The notes beneath the pieces are model-generated. The model did no database searches. It saw only the letters and a list, made by a program, of their open reading frames with translations, and was not told the DNA's origin. A DNA stretch of 64,000 nt from Paenibacillus xylanexedens (GTDB lineage Bacteria; Bacillota; Bacilli; Paenibacillales; Paenibacillaceae), in contig NZ_VEBF01000003.1 of assembly GCF_007676705.1 (NCBI RefSeq), forward strand, positions 124,001-188,000, read 5' to 3'. This document shows, one piece after another, positions 25,963 through 34,368 of this stretch. The stretch's first letter is position 1. Each line of letters starts with the position of its first letter. A program made the translations under genes and the position numbers.

Positions 25963-27120
25963 TTATTTTTTGAATTTTCTGTGAAATGATTCCGGACGCT
26001 CACTATTTACACCAAAATGGTGCAAAATCGCATTGACAATTCTTTCCGAAGCATGTCCATCACCGTATGGATTGGCAGCCTGACTCATGCTTGCATACAG
26101 TGTTTCGTCTGTAAGCAGAGCTTTGGTCCGTTCATATACACGTTCCTCTTCGGTACCTACCAATTCCAGCGTTCCAGCTTCAATACCTTCCGGGCGTTCT
26201 GTTGTATCCCGCAATACGAGCACAGGCACACCAAACGAAGGCGCTTCTTCCTGCAAACCGCCTGAATCGGTCAAAATCAAGTGAGTATGCGGGTAAAAGT
26301 TATGCAAATCCACCACGTCTAGTGGATCAATTAATTGAATACGGGGATGATTCCCCAAAATCGCGTGAGCCGGCTCCTTCACAGCAGGACTTGGATGCAC
26401 CGGGTACACGATGGCAATATCTTCGAATTCGTCGGCAATCCGTTTGACGGCCTGGAAAATGTTGCGGTGAGGCTCGCCTTGAGATTCACGGCGATGAGCT
26501 GTCATCAGCACAAGGCGTTTGCCTTGGGCCCAATCAAGTACCGGGTGCGTGTAGTCCTCCCGTACTGTATATTGAAACACATCGGTTACCGTGTTGCCTG
26601 TGACGTACGTACTAGACTCCGATTTATTTTCTTTGGCAAGATTGGAAGAAGACCAATCCGTAGGCGCAAAGTGTAGATCAGCCAGTACTCCCGTCAGCTG
26701 ACGGTTCATCTCTTCCGGATATGGAGACAGCTTGTTCCACGTCCGCAGTCCCGCTTCCACATGCCCTACCTGAATCTGTTGCAGGAATGCTGCGTAGCTC
26801 GCTACAAAGGTAGTCAATGTATCCCCGTGAACCAGTACAATATCCGGCTTGGCTTCAGCTAATACCGGCTCCAGACCACCAAGTACACGAATCGTAATTT
26901 CGTTCAATGTCTGGCGGTCTTTCATTACATCCAGATCATAATCGGGATGAATGTCGAAAACTTCAAGTACCTGATCCAACATTTGGCGATGCTGCGCAGT
27001 TACGCAAACAATGGATTCAATAGACTCGGGATGTTTTTGCAATTCCAAAATAAGCGGAGCCATCTTGATGGCTTCCGGACGCACCCCGAAGATCGTCATG
27101 ACTTTAATTTTGTTGGACAT
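25963..27120 (-). CDS. wecB: UDP-N-acetylglucosamine 2-epimerase (non-hydrolysing)
   Basis: 385 residues. Converts UDP-GlcNAc to UDP-ManNAc in the cytoplasm; also named mnaA. Seen: FGVRPEAIKMAPL at the N-terminus, LVHGDTLTTF, GHVEAGLRT, LMTAHRRES, and TDSGGLQEEAPSFGVPVLVLR in the nucleotide-binding C-terminal half. All known active-site segments are present. It supplies the donor for the TagA-type transferase at 1312-2079 and so ties this locus to wall polymer synthesis. ATG at 27120 follows AAAGGGGC. The order upp-wecB-atp also occurs in Bacillus. Confidence 0.95.
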   Translation of the reverse strand: MSNKIKVMTIFGVRPEAIKMAPLILELQKHPESIESIVCVTAQHRQMLDQVLEVFDIHPDYDLDVMKDRQTLNEITIRVLGGLEPVLAEAKPDIVLVHGDTLTTFVASYAAFLQQIQVGHVEAGLRTWNKLSPYPEEMNRQLTGVLADLHFAPTDWSSSNLAKENKSESSTYVTGNTVTDVFQYTVREDYTHPVLDWAQGKRLVLMTAHRRESQGEPHRNIFQAVKRIADEFEDIAIVYPVHPSPAVKEPAHAILGNHPRIQLIDPLDVVDLHNFYPHTHLILTDSGGLQEEAPSFGVPVLVLRDTTERPEGIEAGTLELVGTEEERVYERTKALLTDETLYASMSQAANPYGDGHASERIVNAILHHFGVNSERPESFHRKFKK

Positions 27121-27176
27121 TCGAGCAAAGCCCCTTTTCTATAAGTTCCGAACCTCTTACAAGCATGAAAATATGC

Positions 27177-27806
27177 TTATTTAGTGCCGTATAGACGGTC
27201 TCCTGCATCTCCAAGTCCTGGAACGATATAACCATGATCATCCAGACGGTCGTCCAATGCTGCTACATAGATATCCACATCAGGATGTGCATCCTGTACA
27301 GCTTTGACGCCTTCCGGCGCTGCCACCAGGTTCATCATTTTAATTTGAGTACAGCCGCGTTTTTTGAGCACGTCAATGGCTGCAATTGCCGAACCGCCAG
27401 TCGCAAGCATCGGATCAATTACGATCAATTGACGCTCTGTCACGTCTGTAGGCAGTTTGGTGTAGTATTCTACCGGTTGCAGTGTTTCCGGGTCACGGAA
27501 CAGACCAACATGTCCAACTTTTGCCGCTGGCAACAATTTCACAACGCCATCCAGCATTCCGAGTCCTGCACGCAGAATCGGCACCAGTCCGAGCATACGT
27601 CCAGAGATGACTTTACCTTGTGTTGCAGCTACAGGTGTCTGTACATCAATCGTTTCCAGTTCAACATCTCTTGTAATCTCATAAGCCATCAACGTTGCTA
27701 CTTCATCCACCAATTCACGAAAATCTTTCGTATTCGTACGCATGTCGCGTATAAACGTCAGTTTGTGTTGAATCAAAGGGTGATCACATATTACTAATTT
27801 TCCCAT
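27177..27806 (-). CDS. upp: Uracil phosphoribosyltransferase
   Basis: 209 residues. Forms UMP from uracil and PRPP (pyrimidine salvage). Seen: DHPLIQHKLTFIRD at the N-terminus, LVPILRAGLGMLDGVVKLLP, PRPP-binding VIDPMLATGGSAIAAIDVLK, and C-terminal YIVPGLGDAGDRLYGTK that binds uracil. ATG at 27806 follows CCGGAGGGAC. Not preceded by an obvious PyrR-type attenuator. Confidence 0.97.
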   Translation of the reverse strand: MGKLVICDHPLIQHKLTFIRDMRTNTKDFRELVDEVATLMAYEITRDVELETIDVQTPVAATQGKVISGRMLGLVPILRAGLGMLDGVVKLLPAAKVGHVGLFRDPETLQPVEYYTKLPTDVTERQLIVIDPMLATGGSAIAAIDVLKKRGCTQIKMMNLVAAPEGVKAVQDAHPDVDIYVAALDDRLDDHGYIVPGLGDAGDRLYGTK

Positions 27807-27961
27807 CTAATTTGTCCCTCCGGTAAGTTCTTCATGTTCAGCATTTCCAAATATACCTAGCCACCATTCATGGGCTCGATAAATCCTGTATATTATATCA
27901 TCACCAACAACGAATTACACCATCAAAGGGCACCCAATCATTACAGAATACCGAATCCTAT

Positions 27962-28001
27962 AAAAAACAGGACCGGAAAATGATCCATCCGGTCCTGTTT
28001 T
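27962..28001 (-). terminator. Intrinsic terminator of the ywlG-glyA transcript
   Basis: Perfect 10-bp stem ACAGGACCGG / CCGGTCCTGT, followed on the minus strand by TTTTTTA. The plus side also has TTTTG, so it may work weakly in the other direction. Confidence 0.88.
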
Positions 28002-28063
28002 GCTCATGCTGTTATGTCATTGAGTGGGAAAAATATGAATACAAGTGATGCTCCGCAAACAGA

Positions 28064-28180
28064 TTGCACCTACGACCGCTGTTATCCCCTGATTTTTTTG
28101 ATTCTCCTATAAAAGGAGAAAATCATGGGATAAAGGCGAGCGCTTCGCTTCTCCGGTTGCATTCTGCCAGCTTCGTCTTT
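28064..28180 (+). repeat. Dispersed palindromic element, copy 5
   Basis: TTGCACCTACGACCGCTGTTATCCCC is followed by a hairpin with arms TTATCCCCTGATTTT / AAAATCATGGGATAA and an inner stem TCTCCT/AGGAGA, then AGGCGAGCGCTTCGCTTCT. It sits between the glyA stop and its terminator, so it would be part of the glyA 3' untranslated RNA. Confidence 0.7.
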
Positions 28181-28231
28181 TGTATTCCAATTTATAAAAA
28201 CTCAAAAGAAAGCAGCATGAGCAACGTTTTT

Positions 28232-29479
28232 TTAGTATTTAAGGTCGGTATAGAGCGGGAATTGGTCTGTCAGTGCAGTCACTTCTGCACGAGCTTCATC
28301 CAGCTTCGCCGTATCTTTTGGATTTTTCAGTGTTTTGGCAATGATCTTACCGATCGCTACCATCGCTTCTTCGTTCATGCCACGGGAAGTTGCAGCAGGT
28401 GTACCAATTCGAATACCGCTCGTTACAAACGGGCTAGTAGGATCGAATGGAATTGCATTTTTGTTCACGGTAATACCGATGGAATCAAGCACATGCTCAG
28501 CTTCCTTACCTGTGATGTTCACACTGCGTGTGTCGATCAGCATCAAGTGGTTATCTGTACCACCGGAAACGATGTTCAATCCTTCAGCGATCAGTGTTTC
28601 AGCCAAAACCTGTGCGTTTTTCACGACATTCTGTGCATATGTTTTGAACGAAGGTTGCAAAGCTTCTCCGAATGCTACCGCTTTGGAAGCGATCACGTGC
28701 ATCAGAGGTCCACCTTGGGAACCTGGGAATACAGCTTTATCAATGGCTGCTGCCCATGCTTTGCGGCACAGAATCATACCACCACGAGGTCCACGCAGCG
28801 TTTTGTGTGTTGTTGTTGTTACGAAATGCGCATGTGGAACCGGGTTTGGATGCAAACCAGCAGCAACCAGTCCGGCGATGTGAGCCATATCCACCATGAA
28901 CAAAGCGCCTACATCATTGGCGATGGAAGCCAGCTTTTCAAAATCAATGGTACGCGGATATGCGCTTGCACCTGCAACGATCAGACGAGGGCGGTGTTTG
29001 AAAGCTGCTTTGCGTACTTCATCATAATCAATCAGGAATGTATCTTCCTGTACGCCGTATGCTACGAAGTTGTACAGCAAACCGGATGCGTTAACCGGGC
29101 TACCGTGTGTGAGGTGTCCACCATGGGCAAGGTTCATACCAAGTACAGTATCACCAGGTTTCAATGCTGCAAGATATACTGCCATGTTCGCTTGTGCACC
29201 GGAGTGAGGCTGAACATTCACGTGTTCTGCTCCGAACAATTCTTTTGCACGGTCACGTGCGATGTCTTCAACGATGTCCACATGCTCACAACCGCCGTAG
29301 TAACGTTTGCCAGGATATCCCTCAGCGTACTTGTTGGTCAGAACAGATCCCAGTGCTTCAATTACTGCTTCACTTACGATGTTCTCGGATGCAATCAGCT
29401 CAATGTTGTTCTGTTGACGTTTTAGTTCAAGATTCATCGCTTCCAGTACTGCCGGGTCATTCTTGCGCAATTGTTCCAT
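28232..29479 (-). CDS. glyA: Serine hydroxymethyltransferase
   Basis: 415 residues. PLP enzyme converting serine and tetrahydrofolate to glycine and 5,10-methylene-THF. Seen: LIASENIVSEAV, NKYAEGYPGKRYYGGCE, PLP-lysine motif TTTTHKTLRGPRGGM near residue 230, and SGIRIGTPAATSRGM. ATG at 29479 follows GGGAGGAAT. It lies downstream of the UPF0340 gene, and the ZTP riboswitch in front of that gene probably controls both. Confidence 0.97.
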   Translation of the reverse strand: MEQLRKNDPAVLEAMNLELKRQQNNIELIASENIVSEAVIEALGSVLTNKYAEGYPGKRYYGGCEHVDIVEDIARDRAKELFGAEHVNVQPHSGAQANMAVYLAALKPGDTVLGMNLAHGGHLTHGSPVNASGLLYNFVAYGVQEDTFLIDYDEVRKAAFKHRPRLIVAGASAYPRTIDFEKLASIANDVGALFMVDMAHIAGLVAAGLHPNPVPHAHFVTTTTHKTLRGPRGGMILCRKAWAAAIDKAVFPGSQGGPLMHVIASKAVAFGEALQPSFKTYAQNVVKNAQVLAETLIAEGLNIVSGGTDNHLMLIDTRSVNITGKEAEHVLDSIGITVNKNAIPFDPTSPFVTSGIRIGTPAATSRGMNEEAMVAIGKIIAKTLKNPKDTAKLDEARAEVTALTDQFPLYTDLKY

Positions 29480-29525
29480 GATTAAATTCCTCCCAGGTAT
29501 AAGTGAATTATAAAGTGAAACTAAT

Positions 29526-29710
29526 GTTTACACGAAAACGGCGAGTGCAACACCAATCTGAAGAAACGAAGTGGTCGCCTAAAAGCTTTCTTTAGAAAGC
29601 TACTCCGAAGCATAGGCTATCACCGGATTTCCCCTTTAAATAGGGAATAAAAAAATCTGGGGATAACAGCGATCGGAAGATGGTGATGCAATCAAAGTCA
29701 GGAGTGTAAC
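29526..29710 (-). repeat. Dispersed palindromic element, copy 6 (longest, 185 bp)
   Basis: Ends GTTTACAC (29526-29533) and GTGTAAC (29704-29710) are inverted repeats that extend outward imperfectly (CTAAT / ATTAG). On the minus strand it has CCGATCGCTGTTATCCCC, the GATTT...AAATC hairpin, CCGGTGATAGCCTATGCTTC, an AGCTTTCT/AGAAAGCT hairpin, and AGGCGACCACTTCGTTTCTTC. It fills the gap between the UPF0340 gene and glyA, so it probably lies inside one transcript. Confidence 0.75.
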
Positions 29711-29732
29711 CCAATTAGTCTCGCTTTATATG

Positions 29733-30326
29733 TTAGTCACAAAATGTCGAATCTGGTTGCTCTTCCATACGATACACCGCGCGTTCGCCGCCAATCAACT
29801 TCGGACGAGTCAACGCTGTGGTAACACGAGCATCTCCAACATAGCGGAGCGCTGTACGATAGGGTACGGCTACATGCCGGAGATGCATTCCAATCATCGT
29901 CTCCCCAATATCCAGGCCAGCATGGGCCTGCACATGTTCAGCCAGGCATGGATCGGTCAGCGAACGATATGCTGCGGATGCCATGGAACCTCCGGCCTTG
30001 GGCACGGGTACTGCACCAACCTCAGTCAATCCAAGACGAGTTAGCACAGAACGTTCCATTACCAGCGCACGGTTCAGATGCTCACAACATTGGAATACCG
30101 TGTCAAAACCGAACTCCTCCTGCACCTCGCGTATACCCGCAAGAAGCTGCTGCGCCACTTCAATGGCACCACTTGTACCAATTCGCTCGCCTGCGACTTC
30201 ACTTGTGCTTGTACCGATCACAACGATCTGTCCAGGTCCAAGCTGTCCGGCTAGCGCCAGTTCATGCAGAATGGATGCGGTCTGTTCTTGCAATCCGGGT
30301 TGTTCCGAATCTAACTCTATAGTCAT
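29733..30326 (-). CDS. ywlG: UPF0340/TIGR01440-family protein (YwlG-like)
   Basis: 197 residues, cytoplasmic, function not assigned in the family. Seen: VVIGTSTSEVAGERIGTSGAIEVAQQL in the N-terminal third, FQCCEHLNRALVMER, VPKAGGSMASAAY, and HVQAHAGLDIGETMIGMHLRHVAVP; these conserved Cys/His/Glu-rich stretches suggest an enzyme. ATG at 30326 is preceded by GGGAGGCGATGATAGG; the frame is open to 30395. Placed directly behind a ZTP riboswitch and before glyA, which hints at a link with one-carbon or purine metabolism (inference). rpiB, next to ywlG in Bacillus, is absent. Confidence 0.85.
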   Translation of the reverse strand: MTIELDSEQPGLQEQTASILHELALAGQLGPGQIVVIGTSTSEVAGERIGTSGAIEVAQQLLAGIREVQEEFGFDTVFQCCEHLNRALVMERSVLTRLGLTEVGAVPVPKAGGSMASAAYRSLTDPCLAEHVQAHAGLDIGETMIGMHLRHVAVPYRTALRYVGDARVTTALTRPKLIGGERAVYRMEEQPDSTFCD

Positions 30327-30433
30327 CCTATCATCGCCTCCCGATAAAATCATGCCTGCTTTCTCTTGGCTGTCCTTCGTATTCTTGCACGGCATCTCAG
30401 GTACTATTATAGCGAATAATCAGATGAAAGACG

Positions 30434-30475
30434 AAAAAAAGAGCAGTCTGCGGGTAACGCAGAATTGCTCTTTTG
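30434..30475 (-). terminator. Intrinsic terminator serving as the expression platform of the ZTP riboswitch
   Basis: Stem AAAGAGCA..CTGCG / CGCAG..TGCTCTTT, followed on the minus strand by TTTTTTTCG. It starts where the aptamer ends, so ligand binding can compete with its formation. Confidence 0.85.
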
Positions 30476-30548
30476 CCCAGGCGACCGGCCGTTTGTTCCG
30501 GTGCTCCATCGTGGTTATGCCCACTTCGTCGCCAGTTACACCGGATCC
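30474..30548 (-). ncRNA. ZTP (pfl-motif) riboswitch aptamer
   Basis: Minus strand, in order: GATCCGGTGTAACTGGCGA, the hairpin GTGGGCATAACCAC, GGAGCACCGG closing the first helix, a short linker, and the second domain GGCCGGTCGCCTGGGC. The GUAACUGGCGA, GUGGG, GGAGC and CGCCUGGGC blocks are the conserved core of the pfl motif that binds ZMP/ZTP, a signal of 10-formyl-THF shortage. The terminator right after it gives an 'on' switch. Downstream genes are ywlG and glyA; glyA is a classic member of this regulon. Confidence 0.9.
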
Positions 30549-30645
30549 CTGTTTTCCCCTTCATCATAAAACAACCCGCGTCTAAAATCAACGGTTAATT
30601 TACATCACGTGTCCTGTTTCTATAACCTGCCCCGCAGGATCAGAA

Positions 30646-31218
30646 TTATCCCAGCTTATCCAAAAGCCGATCCAATGCAGTCCGAATCTCAGCCGCCGCT
30701 ATATTGTAATCATCACGACTTCCCCCAAACGGATCGGAGATATCGAAACTTGGAATTCGTTGTCTGATCTCAATGGCTCGCTCACGCTCCGATGCCAGGA
30801 TCTCTTGCCCAAGGGCACGTTTCATCTCCAGCGTCGCAAACAGGCTGTCCAACTCCTGGACATCATTTAATACCTGTTCATCATCCTCCACATACTCTTT
30901 CAATGTATAGGTTTTGTGGACGGAGTCGGGAAAAACCTGCATGACATGTTGCTTGTGACTCCGTGTTAACGTAAGAACCAAGTCAGCCCAACCTACTAGA
31001 TTGGAGCTAAGTTGTGTGGAATGAGGTGGTCCTTCCACGTTATGATCTCTCAACACCGCTTCCGCATGACGGGAGATCGGCATACCCGATGTTGCTGCCA
31101 CACCTGCGGAACGAACCTCTACCTGAATACCGCGCTCCGATGCCAATTTTCGCAAAAGCCCCTCTGCCATGGGGCTGCGGCACGTATTTCCTGTACATAC
31201 GAATAAAATATGTTTCAT
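30646..31218 (-). CDS. ywlE: Low-molecular-weight protein-arginine phosphatase (YwlE-like)
   Basis: 190 residues, somewhat longer than B. subtilis YwlE. Removes phosphate from phospho-arginine marks placed by McsB. Seen: P-loop VCTGNTCRSPMAEGLL with the nucleophilic Cys and, at the CxxxT position, the threonine that favours phospho-arginine over phosphotyrosine, and the general-acid aspartate in ISDPFGGS. ATG at 31218 is chosen from the family start MKHILFVCTGNTCRS. It lies upstream of the riboswitch, which makes the ywlG-glyA unit separately controlled. Confidence 0.92.
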   Translation of the reverse strand: MKHILFVCTGNTCRSPMAEGLLRKLASERGIQVEVRSAGVAATSGMPISRHAEAVLRDHNVEGPPHSTQLSSNLVGWADLVLTLTRSHKQHVMQVFPDSVHKTYTLKEYVEDDEQVLNDVQELDSLFATLEMKRALGQEILASERERAIEIRQRIPSFDISDPFGGSRDDYNIAAAEIRTALDRLLDKLG

Positions 31219-31276
31219 TGTGTTAGCCTCCCCATTTTACATATGATGCGAATGATATGATTACTCACGTTTTATT

Positions 31277-31837
31277 CTAGAATATAAACAAAAGTCCGAA
31301 CGCAAGCAAGATTGCGCCACCAATAGCTTCGCCGTAATCACCAAGATTCTGACTCACCCGGCGGCCTAATAGCAGCCCCATTACCGACATCACCCCGCCA
31401 CACACACCAAAGGCAAGGACCGTCAAAATCAGATTACTACTAAACATTCCCAGTGAAACGCCAACGGAAAATGAATCCACACTTACACTGAGTGAAAACA
31501 AAACAACGCCGAGCAGGGAACGGTGGTCCACCAGCTTGGTATCGCCTTCGCGGAATGCATTCAGAATCATATGACCACCCAGTAGAACAAGCAATCCACC
31601 CGCCGCATAAGTCGTAATGTCACCGAGCAGCGAGCTGACGTATTTGCCCATATACATGCCGATGAGCGGCATGATGATATGAAACAGCGCTGTTACTGTA
31701 CTGATCCGTAATACATCCCTCAGTCGAATGCCCTTCATGCCAATTCCGATTCCGAGCGAGAACGCATCAAGGCCCAGCGCAACAGCCATGATCAAAATAG
31801 TTACCAACTGCCCTACATGGGCAGACACATCCCACAT
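31277..31837 (-). CDS. mntP: Manganese efflux pump MntP
   Basis: 186 residues, six membrane segments in two repeated halves. Exports Mn(II). Seen: the paired acidic motifs ALGLDAFSLGIGIG in the first half and VSVDSFSVGVSLG in the second, plus conserved GGHMIL. ATG at 31837 is favoured over 31843 because GGGGGT then has workable spacing. No manganese (yybP-ykoY) riboswitch was found in the 170 bp upstream. Confidence 0.93.
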   Translation of the reverse strand: MWDVSAHVGQLVTILIMAVALGLDAFSLGIGIGMKGIRLRDVLRISTVTALFHIIMPLIGMYMGKYVSSLLGDITTYAAGGLLVLLGGHMILNAFREGDTKLVDHRSLLGVVLFSLSVSVDSFSVGVSLGMFSSNLILTVLAFGVCGGVMSVMGLLLGRRVSQNLGDYGEAIGGAILLAFGLLFIF

Positions 31838-31972
31838 CCCCATACCCCCAAGTCACGTAAAGGTTCTTGTACACGATATGCGGACAAGGACCTAAACATG
31901 ACCGATGAAAGGTAAACGATGACGGATCTATGGAATTCGATGCTGGCTTTATAGATATCTTGAAATTGTTTT

Positions 31973-32014
31973 GAAAAAAGGGTGATTGCTCTCCTGACTG
32001 TATGATCAGGAGAG
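31973..32014 (-). terminator. Possible terminator after the Sua5 gene
   Basis: Perfect 9-bp stem CTCTCCTGA / TCAGGAGAG starts 2 nt after the stop codon; a run of six T lies 9 nt further on, which is far for a standard terminator. Confidence 0.5.
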
Positions 32015-32015
32015 G

Positions 32016-33254
32016 TTAGGAGGGTTGCTGGTCGCCAACTTGTATGAGTTGGTTACCTGCAGCCTTGAGCAGCCGATTCATGACGGCTGCACCCAGCCCT
32101 TCGCGCGAGCAGGCTTCAGCCACAATATATGTGGCGCCTTGCTCATCGCAGCTGCGCAGCGCAGCGTATAGCCGGCGCGCTGCTTCTTCCAGCTCGCTGG
32201 CGTCACCCAGCGAGAACACGGCATCGGCGCGGTACTGCTCCGCGTGCTCGGCGAACGCCAGCACCGCGGTGCGCTCTCCGCGCTGCGCCGCCTCTGCGAT
32301 GGCGGCGCTGATCCAGGCCACCACCGCTGCGGGCGGCCCCTCTACCACGCACAGCGCCCCTGCGGGTGCGTAGTGCGTGTACTTCATGCCGGGCGAGCGC
32401 GGCGCCGGGCTGCCCACGCCATCGAACCCCTCCGCGAGTAGCGCGGGGTCCGTGGCGACACGGGCGGCAACGGCGGACAGCTGTTCCGCCGTAATGCCGC
32501 CAGGGCGCAGGATGGTGACGGTACCGTCGTCACCGACCTGCACGACCGTGGACTCGACGCCCACCCCGGTGGGGCCGCCGTCCACGATGCCGCCGATGCG
32601 GCCATCCAGATCCTCGCGCACATGAGACGCGAGTGTCGGGCTTGGCCGCCCGGAGCGGTTGGCGCTTGGCGCAGCCACAGGGCATGCCGCCGCCGCGATC
32701 AACTGCAAGGCCACCGGGTGGTCCGGCATGCGCACGGCCACCGTGTCCAGACCGGCGGTGACTCGTGGGGACACCGCCCCCGGCCTAACCGGCAACACGA
32801 GCGTCAATGGTCCCGGCCAAAAGGCCGCCATCAGCGCTTCTGCCGTTTCATTCACTTCCGTGACCAGCGCATCCAACTGGTCACGGTGCGCGATATGCAC
32901 AATCAGTGGATTGTCGGAAGGTCGGCCTTTGGCGACAAATACAGCCTCCACGGCTGCTGTGCTACGCGCATCAGCACCCAGGCCATAGACCGTCTCGGTC
33001 GGAAAGGCCACCGTCTGACCTTGACGAATGCAGGCTGCGGCAGCCTGCAAGTCGTCGAGCGCCTGTTGATCGGGGCTCCCCTTTTTCACATCCAACCCAT
33101 TAATATTACCCATTCCATGATCATTCTCAGCGCTCACCAAGACGCGTACATCCCACATCTCGGTAACCAGTTCTCCCGGAGCTTTCGTATTACGGATTTC
33201 TCTACCATCCCTCATCTCAGAGGTGTGTTGCCAAGGTTCGTTTTCTCTGCTCAT
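32016..33254 (-). CDS. ywlC: L-threonylcarbamoyladenylate synthase (Sua5/YwlC/YrdC family)
   Basis: 412 residues. Makes threonylcarbamoyl-AMP from threonine, bicarbonate and ATP for tRNA t6A37. Seen: YrdC domain with VAFPTETVYGLGADA, KGRPSDNPLIVH and VAAPSANRSGRPSPT, then the Sua5 C-terminal domain after a linker with SPGMKYTHYAP. ATG at 33254 follows AGGAATGATG and adds about 60 residues before the YrdC fold; a later start (Met33 or Met48) is possible. About 32150-32860 is strikingly GC-rich, unlike flanking genes, while the protein remains intact. Confidence 0.93.
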   Translation of the reverse strand: MSRENEPWQHTSEMRDGREIRNTKAPGELVTEMWDVRVLVSAENDHGMGNINGLDVKKGSPDQQALDDLQAAAACIRQGQTVAFPTETVYGLGADARSTAAVEAVFVAKGRPSDNPLIVHIAHRDQLDALVTEVNETAEALMAAFWPGPLTLVLPVRPGAVSPRVTAGLDTVAVRMPDHPVALQLIAAAACPVAAPSANRSGRPSPTLASHVREDLDGRIGGIVDGGPTGVGVESTVVQVGDDGTVTILRPGGITAEQLSAVAARVATDPALLAEGFDGVGSPAPRSPGMKYTHYAPAGALCVVEGPPAAVVAWISAAIAEAAQRGERTAVLAFAEHAEQYRADAVFSLGDASELEEAARRLYAALRSCDEQGATYIVAEACSREGLGAAVMNRLLKAAGNQLIQVGDQQPS

Positions 33255-33452
33255 ATATCATCATTCCTAAACTTCAAGTAGGTTAGTTCACATACATCTT
33301 CAATATAAGTAATTATAACATACCTGTCCCGCCTCGGATGCCCTTCGCACTTCGTTCCACGCATAAGTCTCACTGTAACTTCTCCACCAATTCATATGTA
33401 AAGGGCAACTTCCTGAATCGAAGTCGCCCTTATTGATATCACTAATGCATTG

Positions 33453-34112
33453 TTATGCGAATAATCCAGTGACCCAACTCCATAATTTCACAGCCATGTC
33501 CCACAGAAAGAATCTCGCCTCCGGTGTATCTCCCTGCACAGATGCCTCTGCATCTCCAGGTTCAGCCGCTGCAGCGGATACGGTTGAAGGTTTCGCCAGT
33601 GCATCCCCGGTCCCTGCATCAATGAAGCACAGCGGCGGGAACAACACACACCACCAGTTCTGACCTTTTCCTTCGCCCAGCGTGATCCGAACAGCTTCAT
33701 AATCTCCCGCAGGATACACGGTGCCACCATATAGTTTGGTTGGGAACGGAACAGAACCCAATTCCACCTGATACTCATAATTCAAACCGCGACTGGCCAG
33801 CTCTTCTCCTACCCGATCCTCAATCTGGGACAGATGTTCACGGATTACCTTGCGCGCTTCATCCAGACTTTGCGGATTCTCCAGCTCGGCTACCCACTCA
33901 CCCATCTGTGCAACGACTGCATCTCGAATCTCGCGTTTCACCAATTGATCTCCCGGTGCATCCGAGTTTGCGAGAATCCGCAAGCGAATCGATTGTTCCG
34001 GAATCGCTGTGGCCGCCACAGCTGCATCCGTCTTCTGACCTTCCCACATCATGATAATCATCATAAGACATACAATAATAAGTCCAATTTGCTTTACAAT
34101 TCGTCTGTTCAT
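33453..34112 (-). CDS. spoIIR: Stage II sporulation protein SpoIIR
   Basis: 219 residues. Secreted from the forespore to trigger SpoIIGA-dependent processing of pro-sigma-E. Seen: N-terminal signal/anchor (IGLIIVCLMMIIMMWEG), then the SpoIIR core IRLRILANSDAPGDQLVKREIRDAV and YPAGDYEAVRITLGEGKGQNWWCVLFPPLCF. The C-terminal 45 residues are low in conservation. Follows ywlC as in Bacillus; ywlB is absent. I could not assign a convincing sigma-F promoter. Confidence 0.94.
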   Translation of the reverse strand: MNRRIVKQIGLIIVCLMMIIMMWEGQKTDAAVAATAIPEQSIRLRILANSDAPGDQLVKREIRDAVVAQMGEWVAELENPQSLDEARKVIREHLSQIEDRVGEELASRGLNYEYQVELGSVPFPTKLYGGTVYPAGDYEAVRITLGEGKGQNWWCVLFPPLCFIDAGTGDALAKPSTVSAAAAEPGDAEASVQGDTPEARFFLWDMAVKLWSWVTGLFA

Positions 34113-34368
34113 TCCATTCTCCCCCTCGGCTCTCTGATCACGTTGCCTGCAACTCTCTCATGTCTATCAGTATGCCCCGAAGAACCGGAAGTAAACCTAG
34201 CATTTGCAATAAATCTACTACATCAATTCTCTCATTTACATTCGCTCACCAGTCATGTTAAAAAGGCCGATCTGCACCTGATTACAGGGCAAATCAACCT
34301 CTCCATTTCTAATTACAATCTCGTTATACGTCCCACCGCTTTACTTTTCACCTACACCGACTCAACAG

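Noticed and set aside
28064..29425. 453-codon plus-strand frame
   Set aside because: Antisense shadow of glyA; cysteine- and histidine-rich nonsense, no ribosome site, and glyA is intact on the other strand.
31838..32015. Manganese (yybP-ykoY) riboswitch in front of mntP
   Set aside because: The conserved aptamer blocks are not present; only a simple hairpin and the ywlC terminator-like stem were seen.
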